Positions 1-8,997 are shown, numbered from the stretch's first letter. The stretch: DNA of 64,000 bases from Sphingobacterium yanglingense (GCF_004363245.1 NZ_SNYV01000015.1:186001-250000), one strand, 5' to 3'. Translations and numbers: made by a program. The notes: generated from the sequence alone by a model not told the origin.

Positions 1-507
1 CTCCTGCACCTTAGATACTTTTCCCTTAGGGTACAATATTGTGACACGCGTTCCTTCAACTCCTAGAAAACCTAAAGCTACTGCTCCACCGGTATCTCCG
101 GATGTCGCCACTAACACATCCAAGAGCTGATCGCCTTTTTGAGAGAAGTACCCCATTACCCGACTCATAAAACGAGCTCCAAAATCTTTAAAAGCATAAG
201 AAGGTCCATGGAACAACTCCAAAACAGCGGTCTCCGCATTCAAGAATTTGACAGGAGCATCAAAATTAATCGCATCATCCACAATCTTCTTCAGATCAGC
301 CTTTGGAATATCATCACCAATCAATGCTGAAGCCACGGTCAGAGCGATTTCCTGAAGCGAATATTGTTGTATATTCTGGATAAAAAACGGATCTAATTGT
401 GGGATCAATTCAGGCATATACAACCCTTTATCCTGCGGAAGAGAGTTGAAAACGGCTTCTTGAAAAGAAACCCGTAAGGTCTTATTATTCGTACTATAAA
501 GTTTCAT
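1..507 (-). CDS. thrC: Threonine synthase, N-terminal part (cut by window edge)
   Basis: Reading the minus strand from the ATG at 507 gives an open frame to the window edge (169 codons). It would convert O-phosphohomoserine to threonine with pyridoxal phosphate. The N-terminal 'threonine synthase' fold start is visible (MKLYSTNNKT), followed by LFHGPSYAFKDFGARFM, whose Lys is the expected PLP-binding residue, and the phosphate-loop sequence ATSGDTGGAVALGF. It is third in the thrA-thrB-thrC order, 44 bp after thrB, with a 14-bp tandem duplication in the gap. The C-terminal part lies outside the window, so completeness cannot be judged. Confidence 0.93.
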   Translation of the reverse strand, partial: MKLYSTNNKTLRVSFQEAVFNSLPQDKGLYMPELIPQLDPFFIQNIQQYSLQEIALTVASALIGDDIPKADLKKIVDDAINFDAPVKFLNAETAVLELFHGPSYAFKDFGARFMSRVMGYFSQKGDQLLDVLVATSGDTGGAVALGFLGVEGTRVTILYPKGKVSKVQE

Positions 508-514
508 TTTTTAA

Positions 515-542
515 ATATTAGATTTAAGATATTAGATTTAAG
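515..542. repeat. 14-bp perfect tandem duplication between thrB and thrC
   Basis: The unit ATATTAGATTTAAG occurs twice head to tail in the 44-bp gap between thrB and thrC. It is AT-rich with no hairpin and no obvious coding role. It probably arose by slippage. Confidence 0.8.
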
Positions 543-551
543 ACTTCAACA

Positions 552-1541
552 CTAAGCATCAAAATCCAGTAACCGAGGACCTTCAACATTAACCGCGGAA
601 ACATATTGATAACTATCTATTTCTTTCGATGACAAGTGTTCTTTAATCTTAGCTGTTGCTACACGAGCGATATCCGCTCCTCTAGAGATTGCTACCACCG
701 ACGGTCCTGACCCTGATATCCCGAAGCTTAGAGCGCCACATTCTAATGCAATCCGTTTCATCTCATAAAACTCAGGTATCAAAATAGCACGAGTAGGTTC
801 GATCAATACGTCCTGCATGCTACGACCTATCAAATCATAATCATTTTGGAAAAGGCCCGCGATCAACCCTGCAATATTTCCCCATTGTACAACAGCGTCC
901 TTCAGCAAGACCTTGTCTTTTATTAACTGGCGTGCATCACGCGTCGGTACATCGACCTGAGGAAATACAATCCCTGCATAAAGCTCTCCAGGGACGGGAA
1001 GTTTTACGATATCCAAAGCTTCCTGTCCACGGATCAACGTAACTCCTCCCATCAATGCTGGTGCAACATTATCAGCGTGCCCATGCCCACAGGCTAGCCG
1101 CTCTCCTTCTACACAATAGGGCATCAGTTCTTCCTTCGTAAGTGGTGCGCCCAACAAGGCATTAATTGCATACAGACCAGCAACCGTACTCGCAGAACTA
1201 GATCCCAAACCAGAACCTATTGGCATATGCTTGATAAGTTCAATCTCCACACCAATGGTATCCGCAACTCCTAGATCACTTAGCAACATTTTCACGCAGG
1301 CACTAACGGTGTTACGATCGGCATCAAGAGGCAAACGCCCATCATCACCTGCTATCGAACGGATGCGGACTCCGGGTTCGGCTACTCGATACATCTTAAC
1401 CTCATCGCCAGGTTCGTTGACAGCAAACCCCAGGATATCAAAGCCACAGATCATATTTGCCACGGTAGCAGGAGCAAAAACCCGCACCTTATCTTTTATA
1501 TTATCAAAGTTTACTTTCTTATCTAATTTTATTTCGTTCAT
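552..1541 (-). CDS. thrB: Homoserine kinase
   Basis: This GHMP-family kinase phosphorylates homoserine to O-phosphohomoserine, the substrate of ThrC. The ATP-binding loop PIGSGLGSSSAS is present, and FGISGSGPSVVA near the C terminus matches the second GHMP glycine motif. I take the ATG at 1541 (MNEIKLDKKV) as start; the frame can be extended eight codons to a TTG at 1565, but that adds no family sequence. Length (329 aa) is normal. It lies between thrA and thrC on the same strand, about 40 bp from each, so the three are almost certainly one transcript under the attenuator near 4.1 kb. Confidence 0.93.
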   Translation of the reverse strand: MNEIKLDKKVNFDNIKDKVRVFAPATVANMICGFDILGFAVNEPGDEVKMYRVAEPGVRIRSIAGDDGRLPLDADRNTVSACVKMLLSDLGVADTIGVEIELIKHMPIGSGLGSSSASTVAGLYAINALLGAPLTKEELMPYCVEGERLACGHGHADNVAPALMGGVTLIRGQEALDIVKLPVPGELYAGIVFPQVDVPTRDARQLIKDKVLLKDAVVQWGNIAGLIAGLFQNDYDLIGRSMQDVLIEPTRAILIPEFYEMKRIALECGALSFGISGSGPSVVAISRGADIARVATAKIKEHLSSKEIDSYQYVSAVNVEGPRLLDFDA

Positions 1542-1582
1542 AACTCGACTGTTAAACTGAATCAAAGATCTTATACGACTGC

Positions 1583-4033
1583 TTATCTGGCTCCGACATT
1601 AATTAAATCGGCAAATACCCCTCCTGCTGTTACTTCGGCTCCTGCTCCAGGCCCCTTCACTACTAGTGGTCGCTCTTTATACCGTTCTGTTGTAAATGAA
1701 ATGATATTATCGCTACCTGAAAGTGCAAAGAAAGGATGTGTGTTATCCACCATCTGCAAAGAGATCTTCACCTTACCATCTTCCAATGTACCGATGTAAC
1801 GGATTACTTTATTTTCGCTCGCCGCTTTATCCTTCAACGCATTAAAATACTGGTCAGCTTTCAATAATTCGGCATAAAATTCATCAACAGAGGCAGCCAG
1901 CAAACAGGATTCAGGCAGGATAGCACCTAAATCGACATCAGATGCTTCGATCACATGTCCTCCATCTCTTGCCAAAATCAACATTTTGCGCATAAAATCT
2001 ACCCCTCCTAGATCATCGCGGGGATCAGGCTCTGTATAGCCCAACTCCTGTGCCTTTTTCACAACTTCATAGAAAGAAGCATCGCCAACGAAATTATTAA
2101 AGATATAAGAGATCGTACCCGACAGAATTGCTTCTATCCTTAAAATTCGATCCCCACTCATCATCAGGTCTTTTAAAACACGTACGATAGGCAAGCCTGC
2201 ACCGACATTGGTCTCATAGAAAAAGTCAACCCCGTGCACACGTGCGGTGTCTCTTAGTGAACGGTACTGCGCATAATCTCCCGAATTTGCTATTTTATTG
2301 CATGTTACAATTGATATATTAGATTTAAAAATATCTTCATAATAGGTAGCAGGCAACTTACTGGCAGTATTGTCAATAAAAACGCAATTTGGCAGGTTCA
2401 TAGCCTTCATTTTTTCCATAAAAGCAGATAGGTCAGCAATTTCCCCTTTATCATCCAAATCTTCTTGCCAGCCTTCTAGGTTAATTCCCCCTTCATTGAA
2501 GAGCATTTTTCTAGAATTAGAGATTCCAACGACTTTTACTTCGATATCATTATTGTCCAATAGAAAATCATGTTGTTCATGAAGTTGCTTAAATAAGGTA
2601 GCACCGATATTACCCGTTCCCAGATTAAAGACATGTAATGTCTTTTTCAACTCAGCAAAGAAAGCATCATGTACTGCATTTAACGCTTTAGCAAGGTCGT
2701 CTTTTGAAATAATAACTGATATATTGAATTCTGAAGACCCCTGGGCTATCGCACGTACGTTTATTCCGTTTCGACCTAATGCATGAAACAGCCTTCCTGA
2801 TATACCCGGAGTACGCTTCATATTTTCACCTACTATAGCCAACACCGAAAGATTTTCTTCCAACTCAGGCATAATAAGCTTATTTGCTTCAAGCTCTAAT
2901 TCAAACTCAACGGCTATCAATTGCAATGCTTTCGCTGCATCCTGCGGATTGACCGCAAATGTAATACTATGCTCAGACGATGATTGTGTGATTAAAATCA
3001 CATTTATCTGCTCTCTCGCCAACATCGTAAAAAGTCGACCAGAAAATCCTGACTTGCCAATCATTCCACTTCCTGTAAGATTGATAATGGATATATCTGA
3101 AATAGACGATATACCTTTTATAGGATAACTAGACTTATCCGACTCAAACTGAATAACCGTTCCAGCCAGATGAGGTTCGAAGGTATTACGGATAGCGATA
3201 GGTATTTTCTTCATGAACGCTGGAATCATTGTTGGCGGGTAGATTACTTTCGCGCCAAAGTACGAGAGTTCCATTGCTTCTGTGTAAGACAATATAGGTA
3301 ATGAAAACGCTTTTTTAACAATACGGGGATCCGCTGTCATCATTCCGTTTACATCGGTCCAGATTTCAATTATAGAAGCACCTAACACTGACCCGAAGAT
3401 CGCAGCAGTGTAATCAGAGCCTCCACGTCCCAATGTCGTCACGCGTCCCTTATCGTTAGATCCAATAAACCCCGTAACAAACAATAATCTGTCCGCATGG
3501 GTATAGGAAAGAGCCTGAATCAACTGTGTTGTCAAATCTTCATTAATATGGGCATTTCCAAAATTAGAGTCAGTTTTGACATAGTGAGAAGCATTAATAT
3601 ATTCGGATTCCGGTATATATTGCTCCATGATTTTAGAAACCAAATAATTAGAAAAGCGTTCACCAAAAGAAACAATTAGGTCTTTGCTCTGCATGCTCAA
3701 CTCTCTCAGTGCAAAGACGCCCTGTAGAATTTCATCCAGATCATTGAGCATAAGTTTTAACTTGGTAAATACCGGATTTTGGAATTTGACCGCGATAAGG
3801 CTCCTTACAACATCAAAATGCTTTTCCTCCAATGCTTTCAGGTTCTCATCAAACGATTTCCCTTCGGCGGCATGCTCTGCCATTTGAGTCAACAGATTCG
3901 TCACCCCAGACATTGCAGACAAAACGACAAGCGGTTTCTCTCCTTTGTCAAAAGACTCCTTAACGATTGCCAATACCTCTTGGATACTTTCTTTTGTACC
4001 TACCGAAGTCCCTCCAAATTTTAATACCTTCAT
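1583..4033 (-). CDS. thrA: Bifunctional aspartate kinase / homoserine dehydrogenase
   Basis: This fusion protein catalyses the first and third steps from aspartate to threonine. The N-terminal kinase begins MKVLKFGGTSVG and carries TTLGRGGSDYTA. Two ACT-type regulatory stretches follow (roughly residues 310-450, GKSGFSGRLFTML and RTPGISGRLFHAL). The homoserine dehydrogenase begins near residue 460 with the NAD(P)-binding loop NLGTGNIGATLF and contains GTISYIFNNF. Length (816 aa) suits the ThrA fusion. I chose ATG 4033; the extension to TTG 4057 runs into the leader region. The ACT domains suggest feedback inhibition by threonine, a family property, in addition to attenuation. Confidence 0.95.
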   Translation of the reverse strand: MKVLKFGGTSVGTKESIQEVLAIVKESFDKGEKPLVVLSAMSGVTNLLTQMAEHAAEGKSFDENLKALEEKHFDVVRSLIAVKFQNPVFTKLKLMLNDLDEILQGVFALRELSMQSKDLIVSFGERFSNYLVSKIMEQYIPESEYINASHYVKTDSNFGNAHINEDLTTQLIQALSYTHADRLLFVTGFIGSNDKGRVTTLGRGGSDYTAAIFGSVLGASIIEIWTDVNGMMTADPRIVKKAFSLPILSYTEAMELSYFGAKVIYPPTMIPAFMKKIPIAIRNTFEPHLAGTVIQFESDKSSYPIKGISSISDISIINLTGSGMIGKSGFSGRLFTMLAREQINVILITQSSSEHSITFAVNPQDAAKALQLIAVEFELELEANKLIMPELEENLSVLAIVGENMKRTPGISGRLFHALGRNGINVRAIAQGSSEFNISVIISKDDLAKALNAVHDAFFAELKKTLHVFNLGTGNIGATLFKQLHEQHDFLLDNNDIEVKVVGISNSRKMLFNEGGINLEGWQEDLDDKGEIADLSAFMEKMKAMNLPNCVFIDNTASKLPATYYEDIFKSNISIVTCNKIANSGDYAQYRSLRDTARVHGVDFFYETNVGAGLPIVRVLKDLMMSGDRILRIEAILSGTISYIFNNFVGDASFYEVVKKAQELGYTEPDPRDDLGGVDFMRKMLILARDGGHVIEASDVDLGAILPESCLLAASVDEFYAELLKADQYFNALKDKAASENKVIRYIGTLEDGKVKISLQMVDNTHPFFALSGSDNIISFTTERYKERPLVVKGPGAGAEVTAGGVFADLINVGAR

Positions 4034-4064
4034 TAGTTTTATATTAGTTTGTGTCAAAATAGTT

Positions 4065-4100
4065 CAAAAAAAAAGCCTTCCTCTTTTCTGGAGGAAGGCT
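4065..4100 (-). terminator. Attenuator terminator of the thr operon
   Basis: On the minus strand a perfect 10-bp stem AGCCTTCCTC / GAGGAAGGCT with a 7-nt loop is followed by a run of eight or nine T. It lies between the leader peptide stop codon (4122) and thrA (4033). Its 5' arm plus loop can alternatively pair with leader-peptide bases at 4141-4152, so it is conditional. Confidence 0.92.
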
Positions 4101-4121
4101 CTATCTATTCGCTACACTTAA

Positions 4122-4202
4122 TCATTTCACCATAGAACTACTCCCTCCAGAATCTATCCCGGTGGTAATAATAGTTGTTGAAATAATAGTGCTTAAAAAC
4201 AT
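4122..4202 (-). CDS. Threonine/isoleucine-rich leader peptide of the thr attenuator
   Basis: A 26-codon frame reads MFLSTIISTTIITTGI and then DSGGSSSMVK. Ten of codons 5-16 encode Thr or Ile, the classic composition of a ribosome-stalling leader for a threonine operon. It ends 21 bp before the attenuator stem. Codons 18-22 contain TTCTGGAGGGAG, which can pair over 12 positions (one G-U) with CTTCCTCCAGAA of the terminator's 5' arm and loop. Stalling on Thr/Ile codons would leave this segment free and so prevent termination. An AAGAG stretch directly precedes the ATG. The gene is defined by composition and position, not homology. Confidence 0.88.
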   Translation of the reverse strand: MFLSTIISTTIITTGIDSGGSSSMVK

Positions 4203-4542
4203 CTCTTTTGTAAATTTTGAATAAAGATAATACAACTATAATAACAAATCCAAATTTATTTTGACAAAATAGAAATATTAATCATTTTTTTCCACCTAAT
4301 TCAAGTGGATCATCAAATAGTGAAGCTTGTCAATATATCAAAAATAACATTTTACAATACTCATGGATGAACAAACAGAATAGCAGCTGTAACACAAGCA
4401 ATTAAGCCAATCAAAAAGTTAAAGTTTTGTTAAAAAAATGTAAAATAGTTTGGAACCGCAATCATAATACCCTATCTTCGTTGATGTCGATGTGTAGATA
4501 TACATCTACGGAAGGAAAGTTGTAATTAAATAAAGCGATTTA
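4203..4542. other. Intergenic region between divergent thr leader and NlpC/P60 gene
   Basis: An AT-rich divergent promoter region. On the minus strand a TATCTTTA sequence at about 4223-4230 may be the -7 element of the thr operon (7 of 8 to TAnnTTTG). On the plus strand the promoter for the hydrolase lies at 4449-4480. No further gene or RNA was recognised. Confidence 0.5.
4449..4480 (+). promoter_or_regulatory. Bacteroidota-type promoter of the NlpC/P60 gene
   Basis: TTTG at 4449-4452 and TATCTTCG at 4473-4480 are separated by 20 bp, close to the Bacteroidota pattern TTTG / about 19 bp / TAnnTTTG. A small perfect hairpin, GTAGAT-ATAC-ATCTAC (4494-4509), lies in the predicted 5' leader ahead of the ATG at 4543. 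Confidence 0.55.
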
Positions 4543-5118
4543 ATGAAAACAAAAAAGATAATAGCAAGTATGCTATTTATAGGCTTTTGTCTAGTGTCGC
4601 ACGCACAAACAACAAACAAAAGTAAAACAGGAGATCAGGATAATCTTACAAAAGAGTACTTTTCTCAGATTATGGGTGTAGCTATTAATACTACAACAAG
4701 CACAAAGCTTTATCAGTTTGTCTATGATTGGTTAGGTACTCCCTACCGATTAGGCGGAGATTCCAAAAAAGGCATAGATTGTTCCAAGTTCTCACTGGCT
4801 GTTTATGAAAACGTATTCAATACCACAATCGGATACAATAGCAGGAATCAATATGACAATGTAACTCCTATCAGAAAAAGCGATCTTCAAGCGGGAGATT
4901 TAGTTTTTTTCAAAATCAGAAGCAAAAGTATAACACATGTAGGTGTCTACCTAGGAGACGACAAGTTTGCACATGCGTCCTCGAGTAAAGGTGTTATGGT
5001 AAGTAGTCTTAACGAAGCTTATTGGCAGCGTTATTATTACAACGGCGGAAGACCTAAAAAAGATGAGGATAGGATTATGACGGCGGATGCGTCAAACTAC
5101 AAAGAAGACATCAAATAG
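4543..5118 (+). CDS. Secreted NlpC/P60-family peptidoglycan hydrolase
   Basis: This 191-residue protein has a signal peptide (lysine-rich start, hydrophobic core, cut after SHA near residue 20) and an NlpC/P60 domain from about residue 55 to 155. The catalytic triad is visible: Cys80 in GIDCSKFS, His132 in ITHVGVYLG and His144 in FAHASSSKG. Family members cleave D-Glu-to-diamino-acid bonds of cell-wall stem peptides in the periplasm. A strong terminator follows, so it is probably monocistronic. The exact peptide specificity cannot be read from sequence. Confidence 0.88.
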   Translation: MKTKKIIASMLFIGFCLVSHAQTTNKSKTGDQDNLTKEYFSQIMGVAINTTTSTKLYQFVYDWLGTPYRLGGDSKKGIDCSKFSLAVYENVFNTTIGYNSRNQYDNVTPIRKSDLQAGDLVFFKIRSKSITHVGVYLGDDKFAHASSSKGVMVSSLNEAYWQRYYYNGGRPKKDEDRIMTADASNYKEDIK

Positions 5119-5144
5119 ACTTAATTACTGTTTGAACAATATAG

Positions 5145-5178
5145 AAGCCTAGATGGAATCCATCTAGGCTTTTTTTTA
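5145..5178 (+). terminator. Rho-independent terminator after the NlpC/P60 gene
   Basis: A 12-bp stem AAGCCTAGATGG / CCATCTAGGCTT with a 3-nt loop, followed by a T run. Confidence 0.92.
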
Positions 5179-5263
5179 TTCATCTCTCACTAAATAATTT
5201 TCATACGTATTATATATAAGTTCTCTCCTAATTTCACTAAATTAGCATAGTCAAATAATCATC

Positions 5264-5779
5264 ATGTCAACAAAGAAAACTCTGATATTAAACAAGCAAC
5301 AGATACAGCAAAAATCTCGTCGTATCGCTTATCAAATCCTAGAAGACAACTTTGAAGAAAAAGCTGTTGTACTCGTAGGTATTGCTGACCGAGGGTATAT
5401 TTTTGCTCAACGTCTACAAAGCATACTTCAAGAAATCGCACCTGAAAAAGAAATAGAACTTATCAAAGTTAATATAGAAAAAAGTAAAAGAAATCTAGAA
5501 GCTAGCACAGACCAACCTGTTGAAATGGCTAAAGACAAGGCAGTCATCATTGTTGATGATGTACTTAACAGTGGCCGCACATTAGCATATGCCCTAGGTG
5601 CCTTTATTAATGTACCATTAAAGAAAATGCGGACAGCAGTGCTCATTGACAGAAGCCACCATAAGTTCCCTATATTTAGTGACTTTTACGGTGTAAAACT
5701 ATCTACAATTCTGAAAGAGCATGTTGAGGTCAGACTAGAAGAAATCGATAATGAAGAAGATGCTGCTTGGCTTTACTAA
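5264..5779 (+). CDS. Type I phosphoribosyltransferase, PyrR-like
   Basis: The PRPP-binding signature VIIVDDVLNSGRT (about residues 94-106) marks a type I phosphoribosyltransferase, and VVLVGIADRGYIFAQRL fits the PyrR/uracil PRTase subgroup. These enzymes transfer a base to PRPP, and PyrR members can also regulate pyrimidine operons. No pyrimidine genes or PyrR-binding leader are seen nearby, so a regulatory role is not supported here. Length (171 aa) is typical. The gene is convergent with the transglycosylase downstream and its stop codon sits inside a hairpin. Confidence 0.8.
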   Translation: MSTKKTLILNKQQIQQKSRRIAYQILEDNFEEKAVVLVGIADRGYIFAQRLQSILQEIAPEKEIELIKVNIEKSKRNLEASTDQPVEMAKDKAVIIVDDVLNSGRTLAYALGAFINVPLKKMRTAVLIDRSHHKFPIFSDFYGVKLSTILKEHVEVRLEEIDNEEDAAWLY

Positions 5780-5791
5780 GCAGCACCTTTT
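5761..5791 (+). terminator. Terminator overlapping the stop codon of the phosphoribosyltransferase gene
   Basis: Perfect 8-bp stem TGCTGCTT / AAGCAGCA with a 9-nt loop that contains the stop codon, followed by CCTTTT. Confidence 0.7.
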
Positions 5792-5797
5792 CCATCC

Positions 5798-7231
5798 CTA
5801 ACCTTTATTTATCTTAAGCTTCATTCCCGGTTTAATCATATCACTTTTTAAACCATTGTCAGCTTTCAGCTTGGAGACTGAACTTCCTGAGAACTTATTG
5901 GCTATCCGATCCAAAGAATCTCCTCTTTGCACCGTATAAACGACACTTGTATTTTTCCTTTTAGCTGCAGCAGTCTTTACATTCTCTGCCAAACGGGAGT
6001 CTACAGGCTTCTCTACAACCAAAACACGCCCTACAACCTTACTTTTAGAGGAAAGGCCATTCCATGCCACAAGATCTTGAACCGACACCCCTAGCTTACG
6101 TGATACACTAACCAAGGTTTCACCGCTTTTAACTTTATATTTCTTTTGGCTTTGAACAGCTAACTTTGTTTCTACCTCTTCATTTCGAATTGACTGCTGA
6201 GGCAGTACAGCTTCATTCAATGCTAAATACAAAAGACTATCATTTGTATTCTCCGTAATAGGCAACAATAAGCGTCGCGGTTTCTCGACCGACCCGACCA
6301 CAACATTCTGCTTGAAAGCAGGATTGTATTTCTTTAACTGATCTAAAGATACCCCGATAGCTTCAGCTACATTTGTCAAAGCTATCTTTTTATCCACCAT
6401 AATCAACTTGCTCTCCATTTGTAACTCTGTGGTCTCTGCCTCTATGCCATAGTAATCGGCATTTGAAAGAACATAGGTCATTGCAATATATTTGGGGATA
6501 TAATTCTGCGTCTCTTTAGGAAGGAATGGAGCTAGCTCCCAAAAGGAAGGGTTGGTGAATCCCGACCGTTGAATAGCGCGTTGTACACATCCTCTTCCAC
6601 AATTATAAGAAGCTAAGGCTAATAACCAATCGTTAAACTGCGTATGCGCTTCATTAATATAGCGAGCGACAGCATAGCTCGCCGCATAAGCATCTTTTCG
6701 CTCATCGATATTACTATTCATCTCCAAATCATAAAATTTGGCGGTAGCATACATAAACTGCCAAGGTCCAACCGCCCCGGAAGTAGAAACCAAATGAGGG
6801 TTTAATGAAGACTCAACTAACGAAAGATACTTGATCTCTTCTGGTATCCTGGCCTCTTCAAAAACAGTTTCATATATAGAAAAATAATGTTGGCTCAATC
6901 CAAGCAATCTATTCATATAGGGTCTATAATTCTGAGATGCATATTTACCAATATATACCCGCACCTGTGAATTAAACTCCAATGGCACATCCTTCGAAAT
7001 AGACTTCAGCCTTCTCAGTATCCCGAGGTCTTCAGGGGTGATTTCTAGGTTTGGATCTATATTTTCCTTGATTGAATCGAGATGGGACGCCAATTGCTTT
7101 TGTTGAAGCTCTATAAAGGCATTCATCGAACTATTCAGTTCTTCTTTTTGGGTATCAATCGCAACTTCCTGAGCTATCGTACATGAGTACACAAATACAG
7201 CAGCGATTGACAGTGTAATAGAAAATTTCAT
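5798..7231 (-). CDS. Membrane-bound lytic murein transglycosylase with LysM repeats (MltD-like)
   Basis: This 477-residue exported protein would cut the glycan strands of peptidoglycan. After a signal sequence (about residues 1-20) comes an SLT/goose-lysozyme-like domain near residues 115-260, with catalytic Glu140 in LVESSLNPH and the partner motif SGAVGPWQFM. The C terminus carries two LysM peptidoglycan-binding modules: KYKVKSGETLVSVSRKLGVS near residue 365 and VYTVQRGDSLDRIANKFSG near residue 432. The order SLT-LysM-LysM is that of MltD. The putative signal contains a Cys (YSC), so a lipoprotein anchor is possible. Neighbours are also envelope genes. Confidence 0.9.
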   Translation of the reverse strand: MKFSITLSIAAVFVYSCTIAQEVAIDTQKEELNSSMNAFIELQQKQLASHLDSIKENIDPNLEITPEDLGILRRLKSISKDVPLEFNSQVRVYIGKYASQNYRPYMNRLLGLSQHYFSIYETVFEEARIPEEIKYLSLVESSLNPHLVSTSGAVGPWQFMYATAKFYDLEMNSNIDERKDAYAASYAVARYINEAHTQFNDWLLALASYNCGRGCVQRAIQRSGFTNPSFWELAPFLPKETQNYIPKYIAMTYVLSNADYYGIEAETTELQMESKLIMVDKKIALTNVAEAIGVSLDQLKKYNPAFKQNVVVGSVEKPRRLLLPITENTNDSLLYLALNEAVLPQQSIRNEEVETKLAVQSQKKYKVKSGETLVSVSRKLGVSVQDLVAWNGLSSKSKVVGRVLVVEKPVDSRLAENVKTAAAKRKNTSVVYTVQRGDSLDRIANKFSGSSVSKLKADNGLKSDMIKPGMKLKINKG

Positions 7232-7274
7232 GCTTTCTAGTTTTTCAGCCGACTAGTGGGCAAGGTTTATAAAT

Positions 7275-7316
7275 AAAAAAGGATTCAATCCTCCAAAACG
7301 AAGATCAAATCCTTTT
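7275..7316 (-). terminator. Terminator downstream of tatA
   Basis: On the minus strand AAGGATTTGAT pairs with ATTGAATCCTT (11 bp including two G-U pairs), followed by a T run. It separates tatA from the transglycosylase gene. Confidence 0.7.
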
Positions 7317-7335
7317 CCTTATATAAAAGCAATCA

Positions 7336-7536
7336 TTAAGAATTGCTTGTGTTATCAGATGTATTGTTCTTTTGATCAGATGGCTCTTCCTTTTGCCCAT
7401 CCTTAAATTCTTTAACACCACGTCCCAAACCACGCATTAATTCAGGAATCTTCTTTCCTCCGAACAATAACAGAACCAAGACAACTATAATGATAATCTC
7501 TTGGGTCCCTATAAATAATAAATTTGATGTATACAT
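7336..7536 (-). CDS. tatA: Twin-arginine translocase subunit TatA/TatE
   Basis: A 66-residue protein with a short N-terminal transmembrane helix ([14 protein letters not shown]), the [14 protein letters not shown] hinge, and the amphipathic helix [10 protein letters not shown] before a hydrophilic tail. This is the TatA architecture, the pore-forming component that exports folded proteins. A likely client is encoded in this window: the oxidoreductase at 49016-50434 has an RR signal. tatC is not in the window. Confidence 0.92.
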   Translation of the reverse strand: MYTSNLLFIGTQEIIIIVVLVLLLFGGKKIPELMRGLGRGVKEFKDGQKEEPSDQKNNTSDNTSNS

Positions 7537-7619
7537 TTTGTTCTATTATACTTATAAAAAATTTTACAATAAACACTCCTTATTACAAATATAGATATTA
7601 ATAAATTAATATCCCGTAA

Positions 7620-8897
7620 CTATCTTGCTATCCAAGAAGATGGATCCAAAACAGTCTCTCCTTGGAAGACACTGAAATCAATATATGTAAACCCTTCTTC
7701 GGCATCTCCAGCCGCTGTACCGATTACTGTACCTGTACTTACTGACTGGCCTTTGCTAACTGAAGTGCTCTTCAAATTTGAATATGCCGTGTAATAATTA
7801 CCATGTTTTATGACTACGGCTGAGGTTCCCATACTTACAACTTGTACTACTGTTCCGGAGAACACTGACTTTACAGCGGCACCATCCCCAGTCCGAATAC
7901 GCACATAGTCATAAAAATCCCTTACACCATGCTCAACAACCACACTTCCATAATTACGGACGATATTACCCTGCGCTACAGGCCAAGGTAACCCACCCCT
8001 GTTAGCCTGAAAACTTGCAGACAGTTTTGCGACTTCAGGCGTACTCGCGATAACATCGGCCCCTTTTCTCTTATCGATTTCCTTCCGTGCATCCTCAACA
8101 GATTTACCCGTTTTTTTCGACTCCGCTAAAGCGGCTTTCTGCCGTGCTTCTTCGGCTCTCCGTCTCTCCTCTGCTGCCTCCCTAGCAATTGCGGCCTTTA
8201 TCAACGAATTTAACTTTTTTCGTTCTTGTTGTTTTGCAGACAATTGACCTTGGAACGACTTTTCCTCTTTTGCCAATTGGCTTAATTGCCCTTGATGCTC
8301 CGAACGGTCTTTGGCGATAACATCTCTTTCTTTCCGTTGCTCGGCCAATAGCTCATTCTGTGTTTTTCTATCCACTTCCAGACGTGCAATCTTCAGTTCT
8401 ATCTCCTTTTTAACACCTTCGATTTCTGCTGCTTTAATCTTTCGGGCATCATTAAACTGTTGCAAATATTTCACCCTTTTAAAAGCTTGGTTAAAATCCT
8501 TGGAGGCAAAAATGAACATCATTTTATTATAGGCATTCTTGTTACGGAAGGCAAACATGATCATCTTCTCATAATCTTGACGCATTTTTTCGAGCTCCAC
8601 TTTTAGTGCTGCGACCGATTTTGTATTGTCATCAATCTGCTTAGACAGGTTACCTAATTCACGATTGATGATTGTAATCTTATCTTCCCGTAAATTCAAC
8701 TGACGGCTAAGTGCGTTGACCTCCTTTTGGGAAAGGAGCTTTTCTTTAGTTTTAGCAGATAACTCTTTGTTCAAGGCAGAAATATCCGCATTGATTTTTT
8801 CCAATTGCTTCTTTAATTCCGCACTGCTTTGACCGTATGAGAAATGCGCACATGCGCCAATTATAAATATACTGAGTAATATTTTCTTAAAAACCAT
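7620..8897 (-). CDS. EnvC-like murein hydrolase activator with degenerate LytM domain
   Basis: This 425-residue exported protein has a signal peptide (about 1-22), a long coiled coil (about 25-270, dense in K/E/Q/A) and a C-terminal LytM/M23 fold (about 305-425). The zinc and catalytic residues of active M23 peptidases are missing: the usual HxxxD region reads HGVRDFYDYVRI, the AHL motif reads YSNL, and HxHFE reads TYIDFSVF. This matches EnvC-type proteins, which activate cell-division amidases and do not cut peptidoglycan themselves. It lies in a run of envelope genes with the DUF4292 lipoprotein upstream. Confidence 0.88.
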   Translation of the reverse strand: MVFKKILLSIFIIGACAHFSYGQSSAELKKQLEKINADISALNKELSAKTKEKLLSQKEVNALSRQLNLREDKITIINRELGNLSKQIDDNTKSVAALKVELEKMRQDYEKMIMFAFRNKNAYNKMMFIFASKDFNQAFKRVKYLQQFNDARKIKAAEIEGVKKEIELKIARLEVDRKTQNELLAEQRKERDVIAKDRSEHQGQLSQLAKEEKSFQGQLSAKQQERKKLNSLIKAAIAREAAEERRRAEEARQKAALAESKKTGKSVEDARKEIDKRKGADVIASTPEVAKLSASFQANRGGLPWPVAQGNIVRNYGSVVVEHGVRDFYDYVRIRTGDGAAVKSVFSGTVVQVVSMGTSAVVIKHGNYYTAYSNLKSTSVSKGQSVSTGTVIGTAAGDAEEGFTYIDFSVFQGETVLDPSSWIAR

Positions 8898-8997
8898 GAA
8901 TTGCTACTTCTAAACTTAGCGTTTTATATAACCTCCAAAAATAAACATATCTCACTTACTTGCCTAATAAAAATAACTTTTTAACACCTTTACCACA

